Shown here: positions 1 through 7,635 of the stretch, in pieces
How the letters are laid out: every line of letters begins with the position of its first letter
Numbering within the stretch: position 1 is the first letter of the stretch
Assembly (NCBI GenBank): GCA_027064945.1
Contig: JAMOPB010000116.1
Span: 1-16,078 of the forward strand
Origin: Candidatus Cloacimonadota bacterium
GTDB lineage: Bacteria > Cloacimonadota > Cloacimonadia > Cloacimonadales > TCS61
Length of the DNA: 16,078 nt
Direction: 5' to 3'
The notes under the pieces: generated by a model
What the model was told of the DNA's origin: nothing
Databases searched by the model: none
What the model saw: the letters and a program-made list of their open reading frames with translations, nothing else
Position numbers and translations under genes: made by a program

Positions 1-1
1 A

Positions 2-124
2 TTAGGTACTAACGTTGCTGAAACTGAAATTTCAAATGAACTTTTCGCTACTCAAGGCGATATCAAACCTCGCCCTTGGAGTGATTTTTATCCTGTGAAA
101 AAAGATGATGATTCTAACGACTAA
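2..124 (+). CDS. C-terminal fragment of an unidentified protein
   Basis: An open frame enters from the left edge and ends at TAA 122-124, giving the last 40 residues of a protein that starts outside the window. The tail is hydrophilic, contains KPRPWSDFYPV, and ends in an acidic stretch (KKDDDSND). No domain is recognisable, so no function is proposed. The next ATG follows the stop after only 3 bases, so the two genes are probably co-transcribed and perhaps translationally coupled. The frame is judged real because of this tight spacing and the absence of any other reading of the segment. Confidence 0.6.
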   Translation, partial: LGTNVAETEISNELFATQGDIKPRPWSDFYPVKKDDDSND

Positions 125-127
125 AAT

Positions 128-781
128 ATGCTAGATTTTATAAATTTATATGGTTCAGCCCTTCTAAGAATTCTAAACCTTATTTTATGGTCATATTGGT
201 TTAACCAAAATAAATTTAAAGGATTCAATAAAAAAGCTGTATTGTACTTCTTAGGTTTCAATTTTATACATGTTATTTGGAATACCAGTATGTTCATAGG
301 AGATAGTCATCCAAAAATATACATAATTTTTTGGATAGTAATAGTTATTTTTGAAATAGTAATGATTTTATCTATCTTATATAGCATCAAGGGACTTCAT
401 GAAAAATATCATGACTATTATATAATAACGATCGCTGTCCTATCAATTCCGGTTATCTTGGCTGGTGTTATTTCCTCTATTAAATGGGATTACAAACCTA
501 TAAATGTAACAGACTTTAATGTCCAAATATTAATCGCTTTTGGAGCAATATGGATACTAAGAGAAATTTTGAACCAAGATAATTTTATCCAAAATATAGA
601 AGCATTCTTTATATTCTCAGGCTTCATAATGTTATTTAGCCTTGACACACTAGCTAGTAATTCTCAGTTATTCGGTTTTTTAAGAAATTGGAGATTTAGA
701 CAAATGTCAACATTAATAAGCCAAGTATTCTGGTTAGGAGGAGTTTTTTCATCGTGGAAAATCAGATCGAAGTATTTGTAA
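128..781 (+). CDS. Seven-helix integral membrane protein, probably the membrane partner of the HD-GYP protein
   Basis: A 217-residue, very hydrophobic protein. About seven membrane segments can be read, near residues 4-24, 38-58, 64-90, 98-118, 130-148, 157-178 and 195-210, joined by short charged loops. No soluble domain or catalytic motif is visible and I do not recognise the family. Its last 28 bases overlap the start of the PAS/HD-GYP gene, whose ribosome binding site lies inside this frame, so the two products are probably made together. By analogy with 7TM sensor regions fused to signalling outputs, it may be a separately encoded membrane sensor for the phosphodiesterase; that is inference. 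The ATG at 128 has no clear Shine-Dalgarno and may rely on coupling to the upstream stop. Confidence 0.7.
   Translation: MLDFINLYGSALLRILNLILWSYWFNQNKFKGFNKKAVLYFLGFNFIHVIWNTSMFIGDSHPKIYIIFWIVIVIFEIVMILSILYSIKGLHEKYHDYYIITIAVLSIPVILAGVISSIKWDYKPINVTDFNVQILIAFGAIWILREILNQDNFIQNIEAFFIFSGFIMLFSLDTLASNSQLFGFLRNWRFRQMSTLISQVFWLGGVFSSWKIRSKYL
736..743 (+). promoter_or_regulatory. Ribosome binding site deciding a GTG start
   Basis: AGGAGGAG lies inside the upstream membrane-protein gene, 10 bases before GTG 754. It supports GTG 754 as the HD-GYP start, and therefore a real 28-base gene overlap, over later internal ATG codons. Confidence 0.7.
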
Positions 782-1926
782 TAGTTTCATCAATTTTTTT
801 AGGACTTTTCATCCTGATAAGTGTGTATTTAGTAATCAAATTAAAATTAAATGATATGTTGCTGCAAAAATCAGAAAAAAATCTAAAAGCTTTAACAGAA
901 TCTTTACAACAATTAGTAGATTCTCAGACCAAAGACATAAGATTATCTGAGAAAAAGTTCAGGAACCTTTATGAATTTAACAAAGAGGTTTTAGAGCATT
1001 CTCCGGCAGCGATAATTAAATTAGATGTTAATTGGGATATTGAATTCTATAATTTGGAGGCAAAAAAATTATTGCATCCAAAATCAGGCAATGCGTTAAG
1101 CATATTAGACTTAAGAACAGATAATTCACTTGATATTGATGAGTTTATGAATTCATTGGAAGACAAAAAAGAGATAAAAAGAGAATTTACAAATAAAATC
1201 AATAATTCTATACATCATTATGAACTACGTGGAGTTCCCCTTGGTGATGATCATCTTTTTGATGGAGCTGTTTTAGTTATTATTGACACAACCGCTCAAA
1301 TCACTGCCAAAGAAAACATACGCAAAAGCTTTGTCATGTTGCAAAAAGCTACTGAAGACATCATTATGGCAATGGCAAATACATCTGAAAAACGAGATCC
1401 ATATACGGCAGGACATCAGAAACGTGTTCAAGATTTATCACTAGCAATTGCAAGAGAATTAAATGTTACTCAAGCTCAGTTCGAGGGACTAAAATTCGCC
1501 GGCATTATTCATGATATAGGCAAAATAGCTGTCCCTTCCGATATTTTAGCAAAACCCGGCAACATAACGCCGTATGAATATGAAGTTATAAAATCCCATA
1601 GCACTGTTGGTTATGAACTTTTAAGTAAAATTGAATTTCCTTGGCCAATCGCAGAAATTGTCTATCAACATCACGAAAGAATTGATGGATCAGGATATCC
1701 GCGAGGTTTAAAAAGAGAAGAAATTTTATTGGAAGCTCAAATCTTAGCAGTTGCAGACATTGTGGAAGCTATGGTTTCTCATAGACCATATAGACCGGCA
1801 TTGGGAGTGGACAAAGCACTTCAAACAATCACAGATTTAAGTGGAATATCTTTAAACCCTGAGATAGTAGATGTTTGTATTGATTTAGTCAAATTCAAAG
1901 GATACTCTTTTGTTGCAAATGAATAA
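754..1926 (+). CDS. Membrane-anchored PAS/HD-GYP cyclic-di-GMP phosphodiesterase
   Basis: A 390-residue signalling protein. Residues 7-30 form one membrane helix, about 31-66 look like a coiled linker, about 75-185 a PAS-like sensor, and about 200-385 an HD-GYP domain. The catalytic set looks complete: H221 (TAGHQKR), H253-D254 (IIHDIGK), H306-H307-E308, the signature HHERIDGSGYP at 306-316, and D335 (VADIVEAM). HD-GYP proteins of this type hydrolyse cyclic-di-GMP to pGpG or GMP, and the intact GYP argues for an active enzyme. The GTG start is chosen for the strong AGGAGGAG 10 bases upstream. The gene overlaps the seven-helix gene before it and the DUF5916 gene after it, so the three probably form one operon. 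The signal sensed by the PAS region is unknown. Confidence 0.92.
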   Translation: MENQIEVFVIVSSIFLGLFILISVYLVIKLKLNDMLLQKSEKNLKALTESLQQLVDSQTKDIRLSEKKFRNLYEFNKEVLEHSPAAIIKLDVNWDIEFYNLEAKKLLHPKSGNALSILDLRTDNSLDIDEFMNSLEDKKEIKREFTNKINNSIHHYELRGVPLGDDHLFDGAVLVIIDTTAQITAKENIRKSFVMLQKATEDIIMAMANTSEKRDPYTAGHQKRVQDLSLAIARELNVTQAQFEGLKFAGIIHDIGKIAVPSDILAKPGNITPYEYEVIKSHSTVGYELLSKIEFPWPIAEIVYQHHERIDGSGYPRGLKREEILLEAQILAVADIVEAMVSHRPYRPALGVDKALQTITDLSGISLNPEIVDVCIDLVKFKGYSFVANE

Positions 1927-3970
1927 AATAATTCTTATATTTTCCTTATTACTTATTATTATAAGAGCTTTTTCTATAGCTGAGTTAACAACAGCTGATT
2001 CTAAATTTGAAAATCAAATCTATTTTGATGATTTTCAAAAAACCGAACCGGCAGATTTCACAAAATTGGATAAACAAACCAAATGCTACATTTCCTATGA
2101 TCATAATTTCATCTATCTGCATTGGGAAGCTAGCATTGATAAAAATTTCCAAAAAGGAAATTTCACATCAAGAGAACGGCAACCGGAATCAGATTATTTA
2201 TCTTGTGAGATTATTACTCAAAACGATTTTGCCTACGGTTTTAAATTTTTCCCTTATAAAAACAAGATAGATTATGTTCGGAAAAAGGATCTATCTATCG
2301 AGGTATCTTGGAATAGTAAATATTCTTATGAATCCGTTTTTTCAGATTCCCTTTGGATTGTTGATGCAAAAATCCCGGTAAACAACTTTAGATTTAATGG
2401 AAATTCTGAACAAATTTGGAAAATCATTTTAAACAGATATGAAAAATATTCAGACGCAACATATTCATATCCGGCTCTGTCGACTAACATGGGAAAATCT
2501 TATTTCCAAAATGCACAAGAAATATTAATCAAAGATAAACTTGCTCGAAATTTAAATATTTTTATCAGACCCTATTTAATAAACAATTTCAATCTACAAG
2601 ACAGCAATTCAAATGATTTTGATTACGGTGCTGATTTTTCTCTCGATCCAACTGCTTCTACAAAATTAAAATTATCTTATAATCCCGATTTCAGTGATGT
2701 CCCATTAGATACAGTTACCGATATTTACAATCTAAAGTACCCAAATTCTCTAACAGAAAATCGTTATTTTTTCATACAAGATTTTAATGTATTTAACGCA
2801 ACAAATGATCTTTTCTATAGCCGACGAATTATGCAACCTCAATATGCAATAAAATTTAATGGGAATTGGGAAAATTTCTCCTTCGGATTGTTATCATCAA
2901 AAGACACCAAAATCACAGATACATATGCAACATCTGATTCTACTTCTTTCACATACACTACAAATGATGATGATTTATATAACATCATTGCCTTCAAACC
3001 AAAAAATGATACTTTTTCCAGCGAAATAACATTATTGAGCAGAAGTAATTCTGACAATGAATATCATAATGAAGTTTTTCATATAAAACCGGTCTGGGAA
3101 TTCGCTTCGGGTAATTCCGTCTGGTTAAAATCCAATCTTTCATATTTATCAAATTCATCTAATTCAAAACAAGGTTATAACAATGCTATCGGATACAACT
3201 TAGATTCACATAAAAATTCATTAGCCATTAATTACGAGCAAACAAGCAAAGATTACAGAGCTCAGATGGGACTTGTTTATGAAACCAATATTGAAACTTT
3301 TAAATTGGACTTTACTCACAGAGCTTCTTTCAATAAATTTAAATTAAGGAAAATTTATTCTAACTTCACATTCTGCTCGGAAAATAGTTTAGATGAGCAT
3401 AAGAATATAAACCGTTTCATTTCTAGTTCTATTACATCTTCCACTAACTATAACTTTGCTGTAAGTTTAAATTCTACCATTAAAGATGAATTCTACATAA
3501 ACAAATTCTACGATCAATACATTGTCACTATAAGCGGTATTTGGTATAATTATGGTTGGTTTGTACCGGACTTCAGATTTAGTAAGCTAAAAGCTCTTGT
3601 TTATAGTGAAGAAAAATGCTTTGATATGTATTGGTTACAAGGCGCTATTTCTTCCGAGATAAATAAATTTACTTCCATCAGAATAACTTCAGATCACATC
3701 CAATATTTGAATACTGAAGAATATGGTTTCGATGATGATTATTGGCTAGTAAATATCGACACGGATTTAGCATTTTCAGAAAATTTTTCCTGCTCTGCAG
3801 GCATTAGATTAGATACTTATAATGAAGAAGAAACAATTGGCTCTTTTATAAATTTTCAATGGAAATTATTGAAACATTATTCTATCACTTCAGGATACAA
3901 ATCTTCACCTGTTCAATCTTCAGATAAAAATAACCAAACAATTTTCATAAAAAACGAATTACTCTTCTAA
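1919..3970 (+). CDS. CBM9-like/DUF5916 outer-membrane beta-barrel protein
   Basis: About 683 residues. A signal peptide (MNKIILIFSLLLIIIRAFSIA) is followed by a beta-rich carbohydrate-binding-like region (about residues 30-200), then a long barrel-like region of alternating, aromatic-rich strands to the terminal NELLF. The segment LKLSYNPDFSDVPLD, followed by ENRYFFIQDFNVFN and YSRRI, matches the DUF5916 hallmark (NPDFSQVE... FFLEN... SRRIG). DUF5916 proteins occur in FCB and related bacteria and are presumed outer-membrane proteins; their substrate is unknown. The ATG at 1919 overlaps the HD-GYP stop by 8 bases. TTG 1910 is a rival start because AAAGGA at 1897-1902 sits 7 bases before it; the signal peptide is the same either way. 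Coupling to a cyclic-di-GMP phosphodiesterase suggests a surface function under second-messenger control, which is inference. Confidence 0.8.
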   Translation: MNKIILIFSLLLIIIRAFSIAELTTADSKFENQIYFDDFQKTEPADFTKLDKQTKCYISYDHNFIYLHWEASIDKNFQKGNFTSRERQPESDYLSCEIITQNDFAYGFKFFPYKNKIDYVRKKDLSIEVSWNSKYSYESVFSDSLWIVDAKIPVNNFRFNGNSEQIWKIILNRYEKYSDATYSYPALSTNMGKSYFQNAQEILIKDKLARNLNIFIRPYLINNFNLQDSNSNDFDYGADFSLDPTASTKLKLSYNPDFSDVPLDTVTDIYNLKYPNSLTENRYFFIQDFNVFNATNDLFYSRRIMQPQYAIKFNGNWENFSFGLLSSKDTKITDTYATSDSTSFTYTTNDDDLYNIIAFKPKNDTFSSEITLLSRSNSDNEYHNEVFHIKPVWEFASGNSVWLKSNLSYLSNSSNSKQGYNNAIGYNLDSHKNSLAINYEQTSKDYRAQMGLVYETNIETFKLDFTHRASFNKFKLRKIYSNFTFCSENSLDEHKNINRFISSSITSSTNYNFAVSLNSTIKDEFYINKFYDQYIVTISGIWYNYGWFVPDFRFSKLKALVYSEEKCFDMYWLQGAISSEINKFTSIRITSDHIQYLNTEEYGFDDDYWLVNIDTDLAFSENFSCSAGIRLDTYNEEETIGSFINFQWKLLKHYSITSGYKSSPVQSSDKNNQTIFIKNELLF

Positions 3971-4015
3971 CCTACATATTTCAAAATACTACCTTTTCGG
4001 AATCTAACTAATTTA

Positions 4016-4044
4016 TTGACAGCAAATATTCTATTTAATATTTG
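4016..4044 (+). promoter_or_regulatory. Putative promoter of the lipid gene run
   Basis: TTGACA at 4016-4021 is followed, 17 bases later, by TATTTG at 4039-4044, a weak -10 match. It stands in the only sizeable gap between the DUF5916 gene and the ten-gene run, about 30 bases before ATG 4076. The -10 is imperfect, and promoter rules for this lineage are not known to me. Confidence 0.4.
4023..4044 (+). repeat. Perfect inverted repeat, possible operator or 5' hairpin
   Basis: CAAATATT (4023-4030), six spacer bases, then AATATTTG (4037-4044) form a perfect 8-bp inverted repeat. With a one-base bulge the arms extend outward to CAG and CTG. It lies directly downstream of a TTGACA box and covers the presumed -10, a typical operator position. 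No T-run follows on the + strand, so it is not an obvious terminator. Confidence 0.5.
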
Positions 4045-4075
4045 TCTGACGAAAAAATAGTATAAAGAGGTCATA

Positions 4076-5101
4076 ATGATTAATTTTGGATTAATTGGCT
4101 GCGGAAGAATATCAAGCAAACATTTTGAAGCAATAGCGGAAATCGATGGTGCAGAAATTATTTGTTGCTCTGATATCATCGAATCAAGAGCTAAAGATGC
4201 AGCTGAAAAATATAATGTGAAAAATTATTACACTGATTATATCGATATGTTAGATAAAGAAAATATTGATGCAGTTCTTATCTGCACACCAAGTGGTTTA
4301 CATCCGCAAATGGGAATTGCTGCTGCAGAAAGAAAAATCCATGTTATCACAGAAAAACCAATGGGCATTACATTAAAAGATGCGGATGCTTTGGTAAAAG
4401 CCTGTGATAATAATAGAGTTCATTTATTTGTTGTGAAACAAAATCGTCAAAATCCACCTATCCAACTTTTGAAAAAAGCTATTGATAAAGGTAGATTTGG
4501 TAGATTATTTAGTGCAAATGCTACTGTAAGATGGACACGGCCACAATCTTATTATGATCTGGCAAAATGGCGTGGTACTTGGGAATTTGATGGTGGAGCA
4601 TTTATGAATCAAGCTTCTCATTATTTTGATTTAATCCAATGGTTAATGGGACCTGTAGATTCTGTAATGGCTTTTACTGCCACATTAAATCATACAATTG
4701 AAGCAGAAGACATGGGAACAGGAATTATTCGTTTCCGAAATGGTGCTTTGGGAACTGTAGAAGTAACAATGAATACTTTCCCCAAAAATTGGGAAGGTTC
4801 AATTACTATTATGGGAGAAAAAGGCACTGTGAAAATCGGAGGAATTGCTGTAAATAAAATCGAAAAATGGGAATTCCAAGATTATGACGATGATGATAAA
4901 TTAATAGAAACAGCAGCTACAGATCCAACTAGTGTCTATGGTTTCGGGCATAAAGGATATTTGGAGAATGTAGTAGAAGTATTAAAAGGAAATGCAGAAG
5001 CATCTACAGACGGAAGAGCAGGCAGAAAATCTTTAGAGCTTATTCTTGCCATGTATGAATCTGCTAAAATAGGCAAAAGAATTGCCTTACCATTATTATA
5101 A
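4076..5101 (+). CDS. Gfo/Idh/MocA oxidoreductase, WlbA-like nucleotide-sugar 3-dehydrogenase
   Basis: A 341-residue NAD(P)-dependent dehydrogenase. The N-terminal Rossmann motif is GLIGCGRIS (residues 5-13), the family motif EKP is at 93-95 with K94 as the usual catalytic lysine, and the substrate domain carries GGAFMNQASHYFDL with H182 and D185. The stretches VKQNRQNPP and RWTRPQSYYDLAKWRGTWE resemble UDP-GlcNAc or UDP-GlcNAcA 3-dehydrogenases (WlbA/GnnA types), which oxidise the sugar 3-position before transamination. No aminotransferase partner is in the window, so the exact substrate is open. ATG 4076 has AAAGAGG 5 bases upstream. It heads the ten-gene run and is followed after 12 bases by the prenyl synthase, so a role in a polar lipid headgroup or surface glycan is possible. 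It is not of the family of known glycerol-1-phosphate dehydrogenases. Confidence 0.85.
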   Translation: MINFGLIGCGRISSKHFEAIAEIDGAEIICCSDIIESRAKDAAEKYNVKNYYTDYIDMLDKENIDAVLICTPSGLHPQMGIAAAERKIHVITEKPMGITLKDADALVKACDNNRVHLFVVKQNRQNPPIQLLKKAIDKGRFGRLFSANATVRWTRPQSYYDLAKWRGTWEFDGGAFMNQASHYFDLIQWLMGPVDSVMAFTATLNHTIEAEDMGTGIIRFRNGALGTVEVTMNTFPKNWEGSITIMGEKGTVKIGGIAVNKIEKWEFQDYDDDDKLIETAATDPTSVYGFGHKGYLENVVEVLKGNAEASTDGRAGRKSLELILAMYESAKIGKRIALPLL

Positions 5102-5113
5102 AAGAGGTAAAAA

Positions 5114-6001
5114 TTGTTAATTCAAGAATATTTTAAAAGTAGAGAAAAGATATTATTAAGTGCAATGGATGAATATTTGGAGCCAAAAGACCAATATCCA
5201 CCGGAGATTCACGGAGCTATGCGCTACAGCGTTTTTACAGAAGGAAAACGCTTAAGACCAATTTTGATGTTTGCTGCTTATGAAATGCTAATCGGAAGAA
5301 AAAATATTGGAAGATTAAAAAGATTACTTCCGGCTGCTTGTGCATTGGAATTCATCCATACAGCCTCACTTATTCATGATGATTTACCAAGTGTGGACAA
5401 TTCTTCAGAACGAAGAGGTCAACCGACTTGTCATGTTAAATTTGGCGAAGCTACAGCAATTTTAGCAGGTGATGCTCTTATCACCAGGGCTATTGAGATT
5501 TTGGCAGATATTAAACAACCAAAATTAGCTTTAGAATGTATTCAAATTCTTACAAGAGCAGTATCAACTCGTGGGATGATTGGTGGTCAAGCTGTAGATA
5601 TTATTTCAGCAAAAAAGAAAGTAAATATCACAACCTTACGCTATATTCATCTAAAAAAGACAGGTGCTCTTTTACAAGCAGCAATGGAACTTGCATGTGC
5701 TTTTGATAACGCCGAAGAAAATGTTCGTCTCACACTGGGAAATTTTGCAATCAATATCGGCTTATCATATCAAATAGTTGATGATATCTTAGATGAAGTT
5801 GGAAGTTTTGAAGTTTTAGGAAAAAATCCGGGTGAAGACGCACGCAACCAGAAAGCCACTTATCCTGCTTTTATCGGATTGGAAAAATCTAAAAAAGAAG
5901 CATTAAAACTTTTACGTGATTCTCATAACTTAATTAAAAATATGCCTAATAATGACGTTCTAATCGAATTTGTTGATATGATCCGTCAGCGTTTGCCATA
6001 A
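5114..6001 (+). CDS. Type II trans-prenyl diphosphate synthase, probable GGPP synthase
   Basis: A 295-residue IspA/CrtE-type enzyme that condenses isopentenyl diphosphate with allylic diphosphates. The first Asp-rich motif is DDLPSVD (89-95) followed by RRGQPT, GGQAVDI is at 157-163, and the second Asp-rich motif DDILD is at 223-227. Upstream GKRLRP (44-49) is the usual substrate-binding stretch. Five residues before the first Asp is Ala84 (IHTASLIHDD). Bacterial farnesyl synthases such as IspA have Tyr there, while CrtE-type GGPP synthases have a small residue, so a C20 product is favoured; this is inference from one position. The TTG start has AAAGAGG (5101-5107) 6 bases upstream; the next Met is residue 18. 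It sits directly before the two archaeal-type lipid genes and would supply their GGPP. Confidence 0.88.
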   Translation: MLIQEYFKSREKILLSAMDEYLEPKDQYPPEIHGAMRYSVFTEGKRLRPILMFAAYEMLIGRKNIGRLKRLLPAACALEFIHTASLIHDDLPSVDNSSERRGQPTCHVKFGEATAILAGDALITRAIEILADIKQPKLALECIQILTRAVSTRGMIGGQAVDIISAKKKVNITTLRYIHLKKTGALLQAAMELACAFDNAEENVRLTLGNFAINIGLSYQIVDDILDEVGSFEVLGKNPGEDARNQKATYPAFIGLEKSKKEALKLLRDSHNLIKNMPNNDVLIEFVDMIRQRLP

Positions 6002-6036
6002 ACTAAAATTTAGAAAATTCTTTTTTGCATATTGTG

Positions 6037-6882
6037 ATGCCTTTTTTCAAAATAATCAGACCTTTAAATTGTTTTTTCACAGCTCTGTGTGTTTTATTCG
6101 GAGCTTTCTATATGCACGTTATTAGCTGGGAGAGCTCACTTGTTTGGGCAGTTCTCTCAGCTTTTTTTATTTCGGCAGCAGGCTATGTTATTAACGATTT
6201 TTTTGATTTGGAAATTGATATAATCAATAGACCTGAAAGAATTTTACCAAGTAGAAAGATTTCACCCAAAACCGCTTATCTCTACTCAGTTATATTATTT
6301 ATTTTAGGATTATTATCTGCTGCTCTTTCCCAAAATACAAATTGCATCATTTTAGCCTTTGTAAATACATTACTGCTCTTTTACTACGCTAAGTATTTCA
6401 AACAAATAATGATTTTAGGAAATTTGGTTGTAGCTTGGGCTGCTGCATCAACTTTTATCTTTGGAGCTTTTGCTACTGAAAATCTTACTCATGGATTAAT
6501 TCCGGCAGTTTTTGCATTTCTTTATACCATGATTAGAGAATTTATAAAAGATGCAGAAGATGTAGAAGGTGATAGAGATTTAGGAGCGAAAACATTACCA
6601 GTTCTGGCTGGAGTTGATTCGGTAATTTATGCAAGCATCATTCCTTTTTCCATTATGATTGGATTTTCAATTTATCTGAATAGGAAAATGCTTATGCCTT
6701 TTCATACATATATTTTGATGAATTTATTGGTTAATATCCCATTATTGGTTTATCTTATAAAACTTCGCTTGAAACCGACAAAACAATCTTTTTCAAAAGC
6801 ATCAAAATTTTTTAAACTTAATATGTTAATTTTATTAATCGTTTTACTTAGCGCGATTATAAATTTGGAGAAAATTTTATGA
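6037..6882 (+). CDS. UbiA-family prenyltransferase, probable digeranylgeranylglyceryl phosphate synthase
   Basis: A membrane prenyltransferase of about 281 residues with 8-9 helices. Two Mg-diphosphate motifs are present: NDFFDLEIDIINRPERILPS starting at residue 53, and REFIKDAEDVEGDRDLGAKT starting at 167. The second matches the DGGGP synthase branch (REIxKDxEDxEGD, GAKTLP) rather than ubiquinone or heme O enzymes. DGGGP synthase moves a second geranylgeranyl group onto the sn-2 hydroxyl of 3-O-geranylgeranylglyceryl-1-phosphate. ATG 6037 is preferred because the family typically begins directly with an IIRPLN-like helix; TTG 6025 and GTG 6034 are upstream alternatives and no start has a clear Shine-Dalgarno. 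The stop overlaps the GGGP synthase start by 4 bases (ATGA), which strongly links the two steps. UbiA substrate specificity is hard to read from sequence, so context carries much of this call. Confidence 0.85.
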   Translation: MPFFKIIRPLNCFFTALCVLFGAFYMHVISWESSLVWAVLSAFFISAAGYVINDFFDLEIDIINRPERILPSRKISPKTAYLYSVILFILGLLSAALSQNTNCIILAFVNTLLLFYYAKYFKQIMILGNLVVAWAAASTFIFGAFATENLTHGLIPAVFAFLYTMIREFIKDAEDVEGDRDLGAKTLPVLAGVDSVIYASIIPFSIMIGFSIYLNRKMLMPFHTYILMNLLVNIPLLVYLIKLRLKPTKQSFSKASKFFKLNMLILLIVLLSAIINLEKIL

Positions 6883-7628
6883 TATATAACAAATTAGTTA
6901 AACTTTCCCAGAAGCAAGCAAATTACTTTTGCTTAATCGATCCGGATGGAATGAATCCACAAAAGGCAGCTGATTTTGCAAAAATATGCCAAGACAATGG
7001 AGCTGATGGCATTTTGGTAGGTGGAAGTATTATGCTTGAAAATGATTTTGATATTAATCTAAAAGCTATAAAATCTGCTGTGACAATTCCTGTCCTAATT
7101 TTCCCGGGTATATTTAATTTTGTATCTCCTCACGCTGATGCACTGTTGCTATTATCCGTTATTTCCAGCAGAAATCCTCAAATGCTTATTGGTGAACAAG
7201 TAAGAGCTGCACCATTAATAAAACACTACAATCTTGAATCAATTGGAACAGGCTATATGCTTATTGATTCCGGAAAATCTACTTCGGTAAATTATATGAG
7301 CAATAGCTTACCAATTCCTCATGATAAAGATGACATAGCTCTTGCTACAGCTCTTGCAGGTCAATATTTAGGAATGAAAATAATCTATATGGATGCAGGA
7401 AGTGGAGCGCAAAAACCTATCAGCGATAGCATGATTAGTAAATTAAAGGAAAATATCGATATTCCATTAATAATTGGTGGTGGCATTAAAACTCCTGAAA
7501 TAGCTAAGCAAAAAGCAGAAGCCGGTGCAGATTTCATTGTTACCGGAAATATTTTAGAAAAAAATAGCAACCCGCAATTGATAAGAGATTTTGCAGATGC
7601 TATTCACAGCGTGAAACGCACTATATAA
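6879..7628 (+). CDS. Geranylgeranylglyceryl phosphate synthase (GGGPS/PcrB family, group II)
   Basis: A 249-residue TIM-barrel prenyltransferase that joins GGPP to sn-glycerol-1-phosphate, the committed step of archaeal ether-lipid synthesis. Family motifs run the full length: CLIDPD (18-23), GADGILVGGS (41-50), FPG (75-77), LLLLSVISSRNP (89-100), IGTGYMLIDSGK (122-133), IYMDAGSGA (169-177), the phosphate-binding loop IIGGGIKTPEIA, and GADFIVTG near the C-terminus. This pattern is the group II type found in some archaea and FCB bacteria, not the shorter Firmicutes PcrB. Asp172 occupies a position where characterised archaeal enzymes have Glu (YLE). ATG 6879 overlaps the DGGGP synthase stop, with GGAG 8 bases upstream. 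The phosphatase gene follows after 7 bases. The family call is firm; chain length and lipid product are inferred. Confidence 0.93.
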   Translation: MIYNKLVKLSQKQANYFCLIDPDGMNPQKAADFAKICQDNGADGILVGGSIMLENDFDINLKAIKSAVTIPVLIFPGIFNFVSPHADALLLLSVISSRNPQMLIGEQVRAAPLIKHYNLESIGTGYMLIDSGKSTSVNYMSNSLPIPHDKDDIALATALAGQYLGMKIIYMDAGSGAQKPISDSMISKLKENIDIPLIIGGGIKTPEIAKQKAEAGADFIVTGNILEKNSNPQLIRDFADAIHSVKRTI

Positions 7629-7635
7629 TTGCATC

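Noticed and set aside
2007..2270. 87-codon frame inside the DUF5916 gene
   Set aside because: It lies fully inside a well-supported gene in another frame, with no ribosome binding site or domain.
3967..4179. 70-codon reverse-strand frame across the promoter gap
   Set aside because: Overlaps the start of a certain gene and has no supporting signal; best explained by chance in AT-rich DNA.
4076..5101. Gfo/Idh oxidoreductase as a missing glycerol-1-phosphate dehydrogenase
   Set aside because: Known G1P dehydrogenases belong to the iron-type alcohol/glycerol dehydrogenase family; this protein has the EKP and RPQSYYD features of nucleotide-sugar dehydrogenases.
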